Program-made: the position numbers and the translations under genes
Source: Oscillospiraceae bacterium
GTDB taxonomy: Bacteria > Bacillota > Clostridia > Oscillospirales > CAG-272
Assembly (NCBI GenBank): GCA_015064135.1
Contig: SVSU01000009.1
Span: forward strand, 1 to 35,961
Direction of reading: 5' to 3'
Length of the DNA: 35,961 nucleotides
Shown here: in pieces, positions 1-7,985 of the stretch
How the letters are laid out: each line of letters begins with the position of its first letter
How positions within the stretch are numbered: position 1 is the first letter of the stretch
The notes under the pieces: model-generated
What the model was told of the DNA's origin: nothing
What the model saw: the letters and a program-made list of their open reading frames with translations, nothing else
Databases searched by the model: none

Positions 1-213
1 TTCGCTTTATGCCCACTTCAAACCAAAGCCTAACTTTGGAGAATTTTCCGTCAGGGAAATTCTCGGGACAAGGGCAAAATCTCTTTCAATCAAGTTTCGC
101 TTTATGCCCACTTCAAACCAAAGTCTAACTTTGGAGAATTTTCCGTCAGGGAAATTCTCGGGACAAGGGCAAAATCTCTTTCAATCAAGTTTCGCCGTAT
201 GCCCTTGTCAGTC
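1..213. repeat. 95-bp tandem repeat, two full copies plus a short partial third
   Basis: Bases 1-95 and 96-190 are nearly identical (one substitution seen, near base 30 of the unit), and a third copy starts at 191 and runs into the end of the neighbouring lipoprotein gene. Each unit holds an imperfect inverted repeat (GAGAATTTTCC ... GGGAAATTCTC) and the words GACAAGGGC and ATGCCC. A diverged single copy lies at 2022-2106, downstream of the paralogous gene. The repeat begins at the window edge, so more copies may lie outside. No reading frame in it looks real. Confidence 0.85.
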
Positions 214-1713
214 TTCGTAGAAGGAGAGGCAGACGTCGATAGCGGCTTGAATCTTGCTTTCACCTTCCGCAAGGCTGGATGCCATGTCGATGTCGTTGTC
301 GCGGATCTGGTAGCAGAAGAGATAGGGAACCTTGTAGGTGTCGATGAACTGTGCGATCTGGTAGCCCCAGTCATATACTCTGCCGTCCATGATAAGGTCG
401 ATAACCTCAGCGGTTGTAGCGTCTGCGGTGTATCTGCCCTTCAGAGCCTCGTCATAGTAAGCGGGAGATACGGTCTTCCATGATTCTGCCATGAGCGCTT
501 CCATGATCACACCAACCATCTCGTAATCCTCAAAGGGAAGGGTTACGGGAACACCGTAAATACTGAAGTCGTATTCGGGAACGGTCATGTAGGTTTCCTG
601 TGCGGTGTCGTACTTCGGGAAGGGAAGCATACCGTAGGAGAAGGTGAGGTCGGTGAATTCAACGAAGCAGGGATTGAATGTGGTGGGGAAAAGACCAACT
701 GTTCCGTTCACAAACTCTGCCAGTGCTTCTGCTCTTGTGTTACGCGCTTCCTCCGGTTCTGCCTTAACGCTGTATGTACCGACAACATTGTGGTGGAAAT
801 TGATGAGCTTTTCAAGTGCCTGATAGGTCTTTTCGGTACCGAGTGTAACCTCGACACCCATGCCGTCCTCTGTCTTTGTGAAGAACTTCTCGCCGAGAGC
901 AGTTACCCAAGGCATTGTACGGTCGCCCACGTCGCACAGATAACCAAAGACGTCGCCGGGGTCTTCCTGACCGTTTCCGTTTACGTCCTTGTACATGGAA
1001 GAACCAACTTCAATGAACTTATCAAGTGTCCATTCACCGTCGAGAACAAGCTGATAAAGCTGCTCGGATGTGTAGCCGTAGTCCTTGATCAGATCCATAT
1101 TGAATGCAATCGCCCATGTGTCCTGCATTGCGGTTACGGCAAGGTCGCCGGTAACAGTCCACAGCTTGCCGTTGATGGTGGAGTCATCATTTGATTTCTT
1201 GTTCCACCAGGGCTTATCCCAATCCAGATGGGGGAGGTCAAGCCAGTTCAGAGACATGGCGTAGCAGGGGGGAGTCAGACCCATGCGGTGCCAGTGGTCA
1301 AATACTTCCGCAATGTGCTCTCCGGACTGTGCATAACTGTTGATAACGTCCTGAGACTCTACGCCGAGCTGATATTCTGCGGTGATCTTAACATCAAAAC
1401 GCTCCTGTACTCTTGCGTTTCTGTCGTAGATCACGCTCTCCAGACCAACACCTGTGTCATCGTCGGAAACAAGCTGGAATATCTCTCCTTCGTTGGCGTA
1501 AAAACGGAAGTCCTTTCCGCCAAATGTAATCTCGGGAAGAGAATCGGCAACGGAACGTCTGTCAAACTCCGTTTCCTCGGGTGCCTCAGTTTCTTCAATT
1601 TTGTTTTCTGTCTCGGAAGGGGTGGTTTCGTCTTCCGTATCGGAGCAAGCCACGCCGCTTACAAGAAGCATCTGAGCTGCCAGAAGGAAGGCAAGAACTT
1701 TCTTGAGATTCAT
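208..1713 (-). CDS. Extracellular solute-binding lipoprotein (ABC transporter family 1 type), copy 1
   Basis: A 501-residue protein likely to be a membrane-anchored substrate-binding protein of an ABC importer, probably for a carbohydrate. The N-terminus is a lipoprotein signal: a Lys pair, a hydrophobic stretch, then the lipobox SGVAC with the modified cysteine at residue 23. A Glu/Thr-rich linker follows, as is usual for Gram-positive lipoproteins. The segment DVNGNGQEDPGD resembles a calcium-binding loop and is common in these large sugar-binding proteins. ATG 1713 is preceded by a GGAGG-like site. It is a close paralogue of the protein at 2110-3627, sharing long stretches such as the region around DTWAIAFNMDLIKDYGYT. 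No permease or ATPase gene lies beside either copy, so the cognate transporter is unknown. The substrate is not readable from the sequence. Confidence 0.85.
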   Translation of the reverse strand: MNLKKVLAFLLAAQMLLVSGVACSDTEDETTPSETENKIEETEAPEETEFDRRSVADSLPEITFGGKDFRFYANEGEIFQLVSDDDTGVGLESVIYDRNARVQERFDVKITAEYQLGVESQDVINSYAQSGEHIAEVFDHWHRMGLTPPCYAMSLNWLDLPHLDWDKPWWNKKSNDDSTINGKLWTVTGDLAVTAMQDTWAIAFNMDLIKDYGYTSEQLYQLVLDGEWTLDKFIEVGSSMYKDVNGNGQEDPGDVFGYLCDVGDRTMPWVTALGEKFFTKTEDGMGVEVTLGTEKTYQALEKLINFHHNVVGTYSVKAEPEEARNTRAEALAEFVNGTVGLFPTTFNPCFVEFTDLTFSYGMLPFPKYDTAQETYMTVPEYDFSIYGVPVTLPFEDYEMVGVIMEALMAESWKTVSPAYYDEALKGRYTADATTAEVIDLIMDGRVYDWGYQIAQFIDTYKVPYLFCYQIRDNDIDMASSLAEGESKIQAAIDVCLSFYED

Positions 1714-1798
1714 ATTTTCCTCCAGATTTAATTTATTTGGGTGCAGATTCCTTCCACAGTTAAAAATGCCAAAAGGAACCTACACTTACCCAAATAGT

Positions 1799-1828
1799 AT
1801 TATAGCACATCGCGGCGGAAGAATGCAA
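1799..1828 (-). promoter_or_regulatory. Promoter of solute-binding protein copy 1
   Basis: On the minus strand, TTGCAT (1823-1828) and TATAAT (1799-1804) are separated by 18 bases. The predicted start lies about 80 bases upstream of the ATG at 1713. Confidence 0.65.
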
Positions 1829-1884
1829 TACCAAAATGAACATAAAATTTTAACATTTTTCGACACTCCCCCCAAGGATATACA

Positions 1885-1919
1885 TTAAAAGGCAGACCCC
1901 CGTATGAGTCTGCCTTTTT
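1885..1919 (-). terminator. Bidirectional-looking intrinsic terminator after copy 2
   Basis: AAAGGCAGAC (1888-1897) pairs perfectly with GTCTGCCTTT (1908-1917) across a 10-base loop, with T-runs on both strands. On the minus strand it would end the transcript of the 2110-3627 gene. It separates that gene from the copy 1 promoter. Confidence 0.8.
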
Positions 1920-2109
1920 ATAATATTAAGTATACGCCCGGGTCAGCCCAATTAAGCTATATTCCCTGCAGTCTCGGGGCGTCGGGGACGTCGCCCCCTA
2001 CAAGAATGCCCTCGCAAAACTAAAGCCTAACTTTGGAGAATTTTCCGTCAGGGAAATTCTCGGGACAAGGGCAAGCTGCCTTTCAATTACGCTTCGCTTT
2101 ATGCCCTTG
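1920..2109. repeat. Gene-free spacer with a diverged copy of the 95-bp repeat
   Basis: This completes the 396-bp gene-free stretch between the two lipoprotein genes. Bases 2022-2106 are a diverged copy of the 95-bp repeat at the left edge of the window. Bases 1979-1998 contain a GGGGACGTCGCCCC palindrome. I see no gene here. Confidence 0.75.
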
Positions 2110-3627
2110 TCAGTCGTCGTAGAAGGAGAGAACGTCCTGGATTCTCCAGACATTGTCCTCCATGCCGGCTGCCATTGTGGAAGCGAGGTCAATGTTGTTA
2201 TCATTGATCTGGTAGCAGAAGAGATAGGGGAACTTGCAGGTCAGATAGATTGCAACCTGATAGCCCCAGTCGAATACTCTGCCGTCCATGATAAGGTCGA
2301 TCATTCTTGCGGTTGTCTCGTCAGCGGAGTATCTGCCCTTCAGAGCCTCGTCATAATATGCAGGTGTAACCGTCTTCCAGGATTCTGCCATGAGCGCTTC
2401 CATGACAACACCAACCATCTCGTAATCCTCCATGGGCAGTGTAACGGGAACACCGTATACGCTGAAGTCGTATTCGGGAACGGTCAGGTAACGTTCCTGC
2501 GCCGTATCATACTTCGGGAAGGGAAGCATACCGTAGGTGAACTCCAGATTTGTGAAGTCAGTATAGCAGGATTCAAATGTGGTGGGGTAGAGTCCTACTC
2601 TTCCTTCAACAAATTCCTTTGTCGCAATCTGCTTGTTTGTCACAACAGCATCTTCTTCCTGATTTCCAAGGCTGTATGTACCGATTACATTGTGGTGGAA
2701 ATTGCACAGCTTCTCAAGGGCAGAGTATACCTTTTCGGTACCGAGTGTGATCTCGATATTTGTGCGATCCTCGGTAATGGTGAAGAATTTCTCACCGATG
2801 GATGTTACCCACGGCATTGTTCTGTTGGTCGTGTCGCACATATAGCCGTAAATGTCGCCCAGGTCCTCCTCGCCGTTGCCGTTTACATCCTTGTACATGG
2901 AGGAGCCGATCTCAATGAGCTTATCAAGTGTCCACTCGCCGTCAAATACGGTGTTGTACAACTCATCCGCAGTATAGCCGTAATCCTTGATAAGGTCCAT
3001 GTTGAACGCAATCGCCCATGTGTCCTGCATTGATGTTACGGACAGATCTCCCGTTACCGTGAACAGCTTTCCCTTGATGTACGCACTCTCGTTTGCTTCC
3101 TTGTTCCACCAAGGCTGTTCCCAGTTGAAGTGGGGGATATCCAGCCAACTCAGCCAGTGGAAATAGCAGACGGGGGACAGGCCCATGCGGTGCCAGTGAT
3201 CGCAGACTTCCGCAATGTGCTCTCCCGTGGATGCATAGTTGTTGATGATATCCTGAGATTCCGTTCCAAGCTGGTAGTCTGCTGTGATCTTCACATCAAA
3301 TCTGTCCTCTACCCGCTTGTTTCTGTCATAGATTACGCTGTCAAGGCCAACGCCGCTGTCATCGTCGGACACAAGCTGGAACATCTCTCCCTCGTTGACA
3401 AGAAAACGGAAATCCCGTCCGCCGAAGGTGATCTCGGGCAGCTCATCCGATACGGAGCGTCTGTCAAATTCCGTCTCCGCAGGCTCTGTCTCACCCGATG
3501 TCTCCACAGCCGCAGTGTCTTCCGAAACCTTCTCGGTTTCATCCACAGTCGTATCGGAGCAGGATGCAAAATTCATCACAAGCATCTGACTGACTAGAAA
3601 CAGTGCTATAATTCTTTTGAAATTCAT
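2110..3627 (-). CDS. Extracellular solute-binding lipoprotein (ABC transporter family 1 type), copy 2
   Basis: A 505-residue paralogue of the 208-1713 protein. The start is ATG 3627, because it follows a strong AAGGAGG site and begins a signal peptide; the frame stays open further upstream, but that part has no signal. The lipobox is FASC with the cysteine at residue 23. The same calcium-loop-like motif (DVNGNGEEDLGD) and the HWHRMGLSPVCYF region are present. The N-terminal linker and a short segment in the middle are the most diverged parts relative to copy 1. Tandem duplication of gene plus downstream repeat is the simplest explanation for the pair. The ligand is unknown; a carbohydrate is likely from the family. 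Confidence 0.85.
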   Translation of the reverse strand: MNFKRIIALFLVSQMLVMNFASCSDTTVDETEKVSEDTAAVETSGETEPAETEFDRRSVSDELPEITFGGRDFRFLVNEGEMFQLVSDDDSGVGLDSVIYDRNKRVEDRFDVKITADYQLGTESQDIINNYASTGEHIAEVCDHWHRMGLSPVCYFHWLSWLDIPHFNWEQPWWNKEANESAYIKGKLFTVTGDLSVTSMQDTWAIAFNMDLIKDYGYTADELYNTVFDGEWTLDKLIEIGSSMYKDVNGNGEEDLGDIYGYMCDTTNRTMPWVTSIGEKFFTITEDRTNIEITLGTEKVYSALEKLCNFHHNVIGTYSLGNQEEDAVVTNKQIATKEFVEGRVGLYPTTFESCYTDFTNLEFTYGMLPFPKYDTAQERYLTVPEYDFSVYGVPVTLPMEDYEMVGVVMEALMAESWKTVTPAYYDEALKGRYSADETTARMIDLIMDGRVFDWGYQVAIYLTCKFPYLFCYQINDNNIDLASTMAAGMEDNVWRIQDVLSFYDD

Positions 3628-3679
3628 ATCTCGTTTCCTCCTTTTGAATAAAAAAACGTTTGCATTTACGGATAATGTT

Positions 3680-3708
3680 ATTTTATCACATTCAAAGCAC
3701 TTTGTCAA
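3680..3708 (-). promoter_or_regulatory. Promoter of solute-binding protein copy 2
   Basis: On the minus strand, TTGACA (3703-3708) and TAAAAT (3680-3685) are 17 bases apart. The transcript would start roughly 45 bases before ATG 3627. The -35 box is closer to consensus than that of copy 1. Confidence 0.8.
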
Positions 3709-3789
3709 CACAAAAAATAAGTATAAAGTACAAATTATCGCACCGGGCAAATCTCCTGCCCTAATCGAAGCAAACCATCTCCCCAAACC

Positions 3790-3818
3790 TTGACAGAAAT
3801 GCGGTTTTGAGGTATAAT
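3790..3818 (+). promoter_or_regulatory. Consensus promoter of RNase P RNA
   Basis: TTGACA (3790-3795) and TATAAT (3813-3818) with exactly 17 bases between them. The expected start at about 3825-3826 coincides with the 5' strand of the RNase P closing helix. Confidence 0.9.
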
Positions 3819-3825
3819 ATAGCAT

Positions 3826-4220
3826 AAGCGGGTGGGGCTGTCGCGTGCCATGTTGCCGAAAGGTATTGGTATGAGGAAAGTCCGGGCATCGCAGGGCAGG
3901 ATAACGGATAACGTCCGCCGGAGGAAACTCCCGGGAAAGTGCAACAGAAATAACCTACCTAAGCGACGATTCTTCGGAATCTCGACGGTACAGATGGAAA
4001 GGCGAGGTAAAAGCTCACCGGCACGGCAGGCAACTGCGTGCAAATGTAAACCCTATCCGATGCAACACCGTATGTGCGGCGGGATCTCCCGGTGTCTGCC
4101 CGACATTTCCGCACGGGTGGCTTTAAGGTGTATGGCAACATACATCACAGATAGATGACAGCTGCATGGAGCGTCCTTCGGGATTCTCCGTGTACAGAAC
4201 CCGGCTTACAAGCCCGCTTT
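3826..4220 (+). ncRNA. rnpB: RNase P RNA
   Basis: This is the catalytic RNA of ribonuclease P, which removes 5' leaders from tRNA precursors. Conserved blocks are visible in order: GAGGAAAGTCCGGGC near the 5' end, an ACAGAAA element, GAGGTAAAAGCTCACCG in the core, and ATAGATGACAG and ACAGAACCCGGCTTACA near the 3' end. The closing helix P1 forms between AAGCGGG at the 5' end and CCCGCTT at 4213-4219. The length of about 395 nt fits a bacterial RNase P RNA. No strong terminator follows directly; the first convincing one is at 4456-4498, so the primary transcript may be longer. Confidence 0.96.
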
Positions 4221-4498
4221 TGTTTGGGAATTACTGGGGGTGTCGCGTTAAGCGGTCACCCCCACAAAATTTCTCCGAAAGGAGATATTTTTGTAAATTA
4301 CGAAGTAATTTGACGCGGATGTTTGATGTTTTTGGACATTTTAATGTCCAAAATGGCGGTTTTCAGACCGCCAAATCAAACTCCAGGGCTGATGCATTGC
4401 AAATGCAGCAGGCCCAACCTCCCCCAAAAACTTTCGTACTACGACAAAATCAAGTGAGGATTGGTGCATTGAAAACAGTGCATCAATCCTCTTTTTCT
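4221..4498 (+). other. Gene-free stretch with an array of hairpins, possible structured RNA or rnpB 3' extension
   Basis: There is no plausible reading frame here. At least six hairpins precede a terminator. They are GGGGGTG/CACCCCC at 4236-4263; TCTCC-GAAA-GGAGA with a GNRA-type loop at 4272-4285; AAATTAC/GTAATTT at 4295-4311; a perfect 11-bp stem at 4330-4353; GGCGGT/ACCGCC at 4355-4372; and GGGC/GCCC with an inner TGCATT/AATGCA at 4386-4415. The stems at 4330 and 4355 are enclosed by GTTTGAT (4321-4327) and ATCAAAC (4375-4381), giving a three-way junction. It could be a structured RNA, a chain of REP-like elements, or simple 3' trailer. Confidence 0.5.
4456..4498 (+). terminator. Intrinsic terminator of the rnpB transcript
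   Basis: GAGGATTGGTGCA (4456-4468) pairs with TGCATCAATCCTC (4479-4491) with one G-U pair, followed by TTTTTCTT. It abuts the stop codon of the convergent gpsA-like gene. Confidence 0.85.
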
Positions 4499-5547
4499 TA
4501 TTCGTTTATAAAGCGGAACTTGCCCCAGGGGATCTCCACCGCTTTTTTCTCCGTGAGAATCTCGTCAACGTGCATGAGGAGGGGGAATTCACCGGGGTCA
4601 ACCTCTCCCTTTGCCGCCTTTCGGCGAATGGCACGGGCAACTCTCTCCGCCACAACCAGGGATTCAAGGGTAACACCATTAAGCTCCGCCTTCGCCTCAT
4701 CGATGGTAAGCCCTCTGCCGAGCAGGATGCCCACCAGCCTTGTTCTGCCGCCGTACACGGTAACGTAAAGGTCTCCGGCTCCCACGGCAAGATTGTCGAG
4801 GGTTCCTGCCCCCTGAATCTCGAGAAGCTTTGCCATTTCACGGACACTCTGCCCGAACACCGCCGCCTGAGAATTGAAGTGGAGCACACTGTTGATGCCG
4901 AACTCGCGCTGATTGAGACCGATGGTAAGAGCAATACCGAGGGCATAGCCGTTCTTCAGTGCAACTGCGCTTTCGATGCCCACAACATCGGTGGAAAGAC
5001 TGATGTGATAATAATCCGTTTCCATGATTCCGCGGAGTTTTTCGAGAATTGCCATATCTTTTCCGCAGAAAGCAACCTCGGTCTGGTCGTGGGCAACCAA
5101 TTCATAACTGGTGCAGGGGCCGCCGATGGCATTGAGGGACAGCTTTTTGCCCATTCTGCGAAGCTTTTCCTCCCACACCGCAGGATAGGTGAGAAGCTCC
5201 CCGTCGGGGGTATCCATCAGACCCTTGGTTACGGTAATCACGGGGATATGCTCGGGAATCTCGGGCAGCACCACATCGCCGAACCACTCCACGCCGAAGC
5301 TGCTGACGCCGCCGATTATCATGTCAGCGCCTTCTATGGCAGACTTCATCTCCTCTATTTGATAATATTCAACCCCTTCGGGAAAATCCTTTGTGAATTT
5401 CGGGTGTCTGCCGGTCTCCCGACAGGTGTTGATGATCTCCCTGTCAAGATGAGTCCCCACAAGCCTTACGGTATGTCCGTTTTCTCTCGCAGGGAAAGCA
5501 AGGGCGGAGCCCATCATTCCGGAACCGATAATCGTTACAACAGCCAT
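4498..5547 (-). CDS. NAD(P)-dependent glycerol-3-phosphate dehydrogenase, divergent GpsA-like
   Basis: A 349-residue protein of the glycerol-3-phosphate dehydrogenase family, which normally interconverts dihydroxyacetone phosphate and sn-glycerol 3-phosphate for phospholipid synthesis. The Rossmann nucleotide-binding loop GSGMMGSAL is at residues 8-16, and GPCTSYELVA, ALKNGYALG and GAGDLYVTVYGGRTRLVG correspond to family motifs (the last to the GxGDL block). It departs from textbook GpsA: the loop has MMG where WGT is usual, and the region after ALKN is unlike the usual NTRAAL-type block. I therefore give no gene symbol; it may act on a related substrate. ATG 5547 follows GAGGAG. The frame upstream is open but has no site and no family homology. 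Confidence 0.8.
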   Translation of the reverse strand: MAVVTIIGSGMMGSALAFPARENGHTVRLVGTHLDREIINTCRETGRHPKFTKDFPEGVEYYQIEEMKSAIEGADMIIGGVSSFGVEWFGDVVLPEIPEHIPVITVTKGLMDTPDGELLTYPAVWEEKLRRMGKKLSLNAIGGPCTSYELVAHDQTEVAFCGKDMAILEKLRGIMETDYYHISLSTDVVGIESAVALKNGYALGIALTIGLNQREFGINSVLHFNSQAAVFGQSVREMAKLLEIQGAGTLDNLAVGAGDLYVTVYGGRTRLVGILLGRGLTIDEAKAELNGVTLESLVVAERVARAIRRKAAKGEVDPGEFPLLMHVDEILTEKKAVEIPWGKFRFINE

Positions 5548-5577
5548 TGTCAATCTCCTCAGTATAATATTGCAATC

Positions 5578-5606
5578 ATTATAGCATACCGGAATGAAGT
5601 TTGCAA
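5578..5606 (-). promoter_or_regulatory. Promoter of the gpsA-like gene
   Basis: Minus strand TTGCAA (5601-5606), 17 bases, TATAAT (5578-5583), with an extended TG before the -10. It is divergent from recG. Confidence 0.75.
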
Positions 5607-5660
5607 GCAGAAAAGTTTTAACCCACAGCACTTGAAAAATACATTTCTGTATGTTACCAT

Positions 5661-5666
5661 TATAAT
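5661..5666 (+). promoter_or_regulatory. Candidate -10 box of recG
   Basis: TATAAT lies 24 bases before the recG start. The nearest -35-like hexamer, TTGAAA at 5632, is 23 bases away, which is too far for a standard promoter, so only the -10 is offered. Confidence 0.4.
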
Positions 5667-5689
5667 ATATTAAAATGCAAGGAGGCACC

Positions 5690-7903
5690 ATGAAGCTGAA
5701 CGAACCCGTTACAAAACTGAAAAATGTAGGCGAAAAGCGGGCGGCATCCCTTGCGAAAATCGGGATATGCACCATCGGCGACCTTGTCAATCATTTTCCG
5801 CGCGCATACCAGAATCGGGGCGAGATACTGACCGTGGAAGAAGTGAAAAACCGCCTCCGCCAAAAACTGATGAACATGACCTATGACGCCATGTCGGGGG
5901 AGGCGACGAAAACTTCTCTTTATTCCGAGCCCTGTGCCCTGATTCTGACTGCGGCATCGGAGCCTACGGTGAGAATGGTTCGCCGCGGCATGACCCTTGT
6001 TAAATTCCGCGCCTTTGATGAGACGGGCACCTGCGACATCACCTATTTCAACATGGCTTACATGAAGGATGTGGTGCACACGGGCAGTGTTTTCCGCTTT
6101 TTCGGCAGGTTTTCTCTCATGGGAAACAGGCTTCAGGCGGCAAATCCCATTTATGAGGCGGTGCGCGAGGATGTCTCCCTTCCTTCCATCGTCCCCGTGT
6201 ACCCCCTCTGTCAGAGCGTTACTCAAAAAATGATGGCAGGGCTTGTCTCCGACGCTCTTTATTATGCAAGAGAGGAGCTTACGGAGTTTCTGCCCCAGAG
6301 GATCCTTTCCGAAATGGAGCTGCCTGCCTATTCCTACACCATCCGCAATCTCCACCGTCCCGAAAGCATGGCTGTTCTCGAAGCGGTACAGCGGCGTCGC
6401 GTTTTTGAGGAGCTGTACTTCCTGTTTACCGCCCTTGCGGCATCGGGAAACAAGAAAAAACAGGAAAACCGACGGGTCATGGCAAAAACAGACCTTTCGG
6501 AATTCAAAAAAGCCCTCTCCTTTACCCTCACCGATGCGCAGGCACGCTGTGTTTCCGAGATTGCCGCCGACCTTTCGGGAGAATATCTTATGAACCGTAT
6601 GCTGACGGGGGATGTGGGAAGCGGAAAAACCGTTGTTGCGGCGGCGGCTCTGTATCTCGCTGTGAAAAACGGCTATCGCGGTGCGGTTATGGTGCCGACG
6701 GAAATTCTCGCCGTTCAGCATTTCAACGACCTGTCCGCACTGTTTGAGCCAATGGGCATCCGATGCGCTCTTCTGACAGGCTCCACACCCAAAAAAGAAC
6801 GTGACGCCATCCTCACCTCACTCTCATCCATCACCATGGAAGGCACGGGAACAGATATCGTAATCGGCACCCATTCCCTGATTTCGGATGGAGTGGAGAT
6901 ACACAATCTGGGGCTGGCGGTCATTGACGAACAGCACCGTTTCGGTGTAGCTCAGCGCGCCTCTCTCCTCGAAAAATGCGAGGGAATCCACAGCCTTGTC
7001 ATGAGCGCAACCCCCATCCCCCGTACCCTGACCCTTGCGCTGTACGGCGATCTTGATGTGTCTCGAATCGATGAGGTGCCGAAGGGCAGACAAAAGATCG
7101 ACACCTTTGTGGTGGACGAGGGGTACCGGGAACGGCTCAACGGATTCATAAAAAAGCAAGTTGACGAGGGGCATCAGGTGTACATCGTCTGCCCCACAGT
7201 GGAAGAAAAGAAAAAATCCCCCGAGACAGAGGATGCGGAGGAGATGGCAAACGTGGTGTTCGGGGACATCTTCTCTGCGGAGGGCGACCTTCCCCCTTTG
7301 AAAGCGGCGGAGACCTATGCTGTGGAACTGGCGGAAAAACTGCCCGAGCTCAATATCGCCTTTGTACACGGAAAGATGAAAAACACCGCCAAAGACCGTG
7401 TAATGCGTGAGTTTTCCTCGGGAAATGTGGATGTACTCGTCTCCACCACCGTCATTGAAGTGGGAGTGAATGTTCCAAACGCCACTTTGATGATCGTGGA
7501 AAACGCGGAACGGTTCGGGCTGTCCCAGCTCCATCAGCTCCGCGGCCGTGTGGGCAGAGGCAGTGCAAAATCCTATTTCATCCTTGTTTCCGATGCAAGG
7601 GGGGAAACAGCAAGGGAACGACTTGCCGCCATCAAGAGCACCGCGGACGGATTCAGAATTGCGGAATACGACCTTGAACAGCGCGGCCCCGGCGACTTCC
7701 TCGGCTCCGATTCCATCAAGCAGCATGGACAGATGCGCCTGAGCCTTGCGGCAGGATGCCGTGACAGAGGGCTTATTGAAAAGGCAGTGGCTCTTGCAAA
7801 AGAAACCGTGGCAGATGACCCCACCCTCTCGAAAGCGGAAAATGCAGGTCTTGCCGCGAGAGTCCGTGAGCTCCTGCGGCAGAGCGAGAACATCGTAAAT
7901 TGA
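5690..7903 (+). CDS. recG: ATP-dependent DNA helicase RecG
   Basis: A 737-residue superfamily 2 helicase that remodels stalled replication forks and Holliday junctions. The N-terminal wedge/OB region covers roughly residues 1-190. The motor domains show TGDVGSGKT (Walker A, about 306-314), DEQHRFG (Walker B with the DEQH signature, about 412-418), SATPIPRT (motif III) and STTVIEVGVNVPNA followed by QLHQLRGRVGRG (motifs V and VI). It is somewhat longer than the usual 680-700 residues, mainly through a charged insertion after CPTVEEKKK. ATG 5690 follows AAGGAGG; the ATG five codons upstream overlaps that site and is rejected. Confidence 0.96.
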   Translation: MKLNEPVTKLKNVGEKRAASLAKIGICTIGDLVNHFPRAYQNRGEILTVEEVKNRLRQKLMNMTYDAMSGEATKTSLYSEPCALILTAASEPTVRMVRRGMTLVKFRAFDETGTCDITYFNMAYMKDVVHTGSVFRFFGRFSLMGNRLQAANPIYEAVREDVSLPSIVPVYPLCQSVTQKMMAGLVSDALYYAREELTEFLPQRILSEMELPAYSYTIRNLHRPESMAVLEAVQRRRVFEELYFLFTALAASGNKKKQENRRVMAKTDLSEFKKALSFTLTDAQARCVSEIAADLSGEYLMNRMLTGDVGSGKTVVAAAALYLAVKNGYRGAVMVPTEILAVQHFNDLSALFEPMGIRCALLTGSTPKKERDAILTSLSSITMEGTGTDIVIGTHSLISDGVEIHNLGLAVIDEQHRFGVAQRASLLEKCEGIHSLVMSATPIPRTLTLALYGDLDVSRIDEVPKGRQKIDTFVVDEGYRERLNGFIKKQVDEGHQVYIVCPTVEEKKKSPETEDAEEMANVVFGDIFSAEGDLPPLKAAETYAVELAEKLPELNIAFVHGKMKNTAKDRVMREFSSGNVDVLVSTTVIEVGVNVPNATLMIVENAERFGLSQLHQLRGRVGRGSAKSYFILVSDARGETARERLAAIKSTADGFRIAEYDLEQRGPGDFLGSDSIKQHGQMRLSLAAGCRDRGLIEKAVALAKETVADDPTLSKAENAGLAARVRELLRQSENIVN

Positions 7904-7949
7904 TCCGTCCCAATTACGCACAAAATGTCGGGATTGTCCTCCGGTTCGG

Positions 7950-7958
7950 TGGTATAAT
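7950..7958 (+). promoter_or_regulatory. Extended -10 promoter of the AraC-type regulator
   Basis: TGGTATAAT at 7950-7958 is an extended -10. The -35-like TTGTCC at 7934 is only 13 bases upstream, so the extended -10 would have to carry recognition. Confidence 0.45.
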
Positions 7959-7985
7959 CAAAGTACAGACAAAGGAGACGCAAGC

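Noticed and set aside
1-213. CRISPR or phage attachment site at the left edge
   Set aside because: The 95-bp units are adjacent without spacers, and no cas or integrase gene is present.
102-374. Open frame of 90 codons across the 95-bp repeats
   Set aside because: It overlaps the lipoprotein gene in another frame, consists of translated repeat sequence, and has no ribosome binding site.
3832-4158. Open frame of 108 codons over rnpB
   Set aside because: It lies wholly inside RNase P RNA, whose conserved blocks explain the sequence.
5660-6721. Long minus-strand frame of 353 codons opposite recG
   Set aside because: RecG motifs fill the plus strand; the antisense frame is a codon-bias shadow with no recognisable domain.
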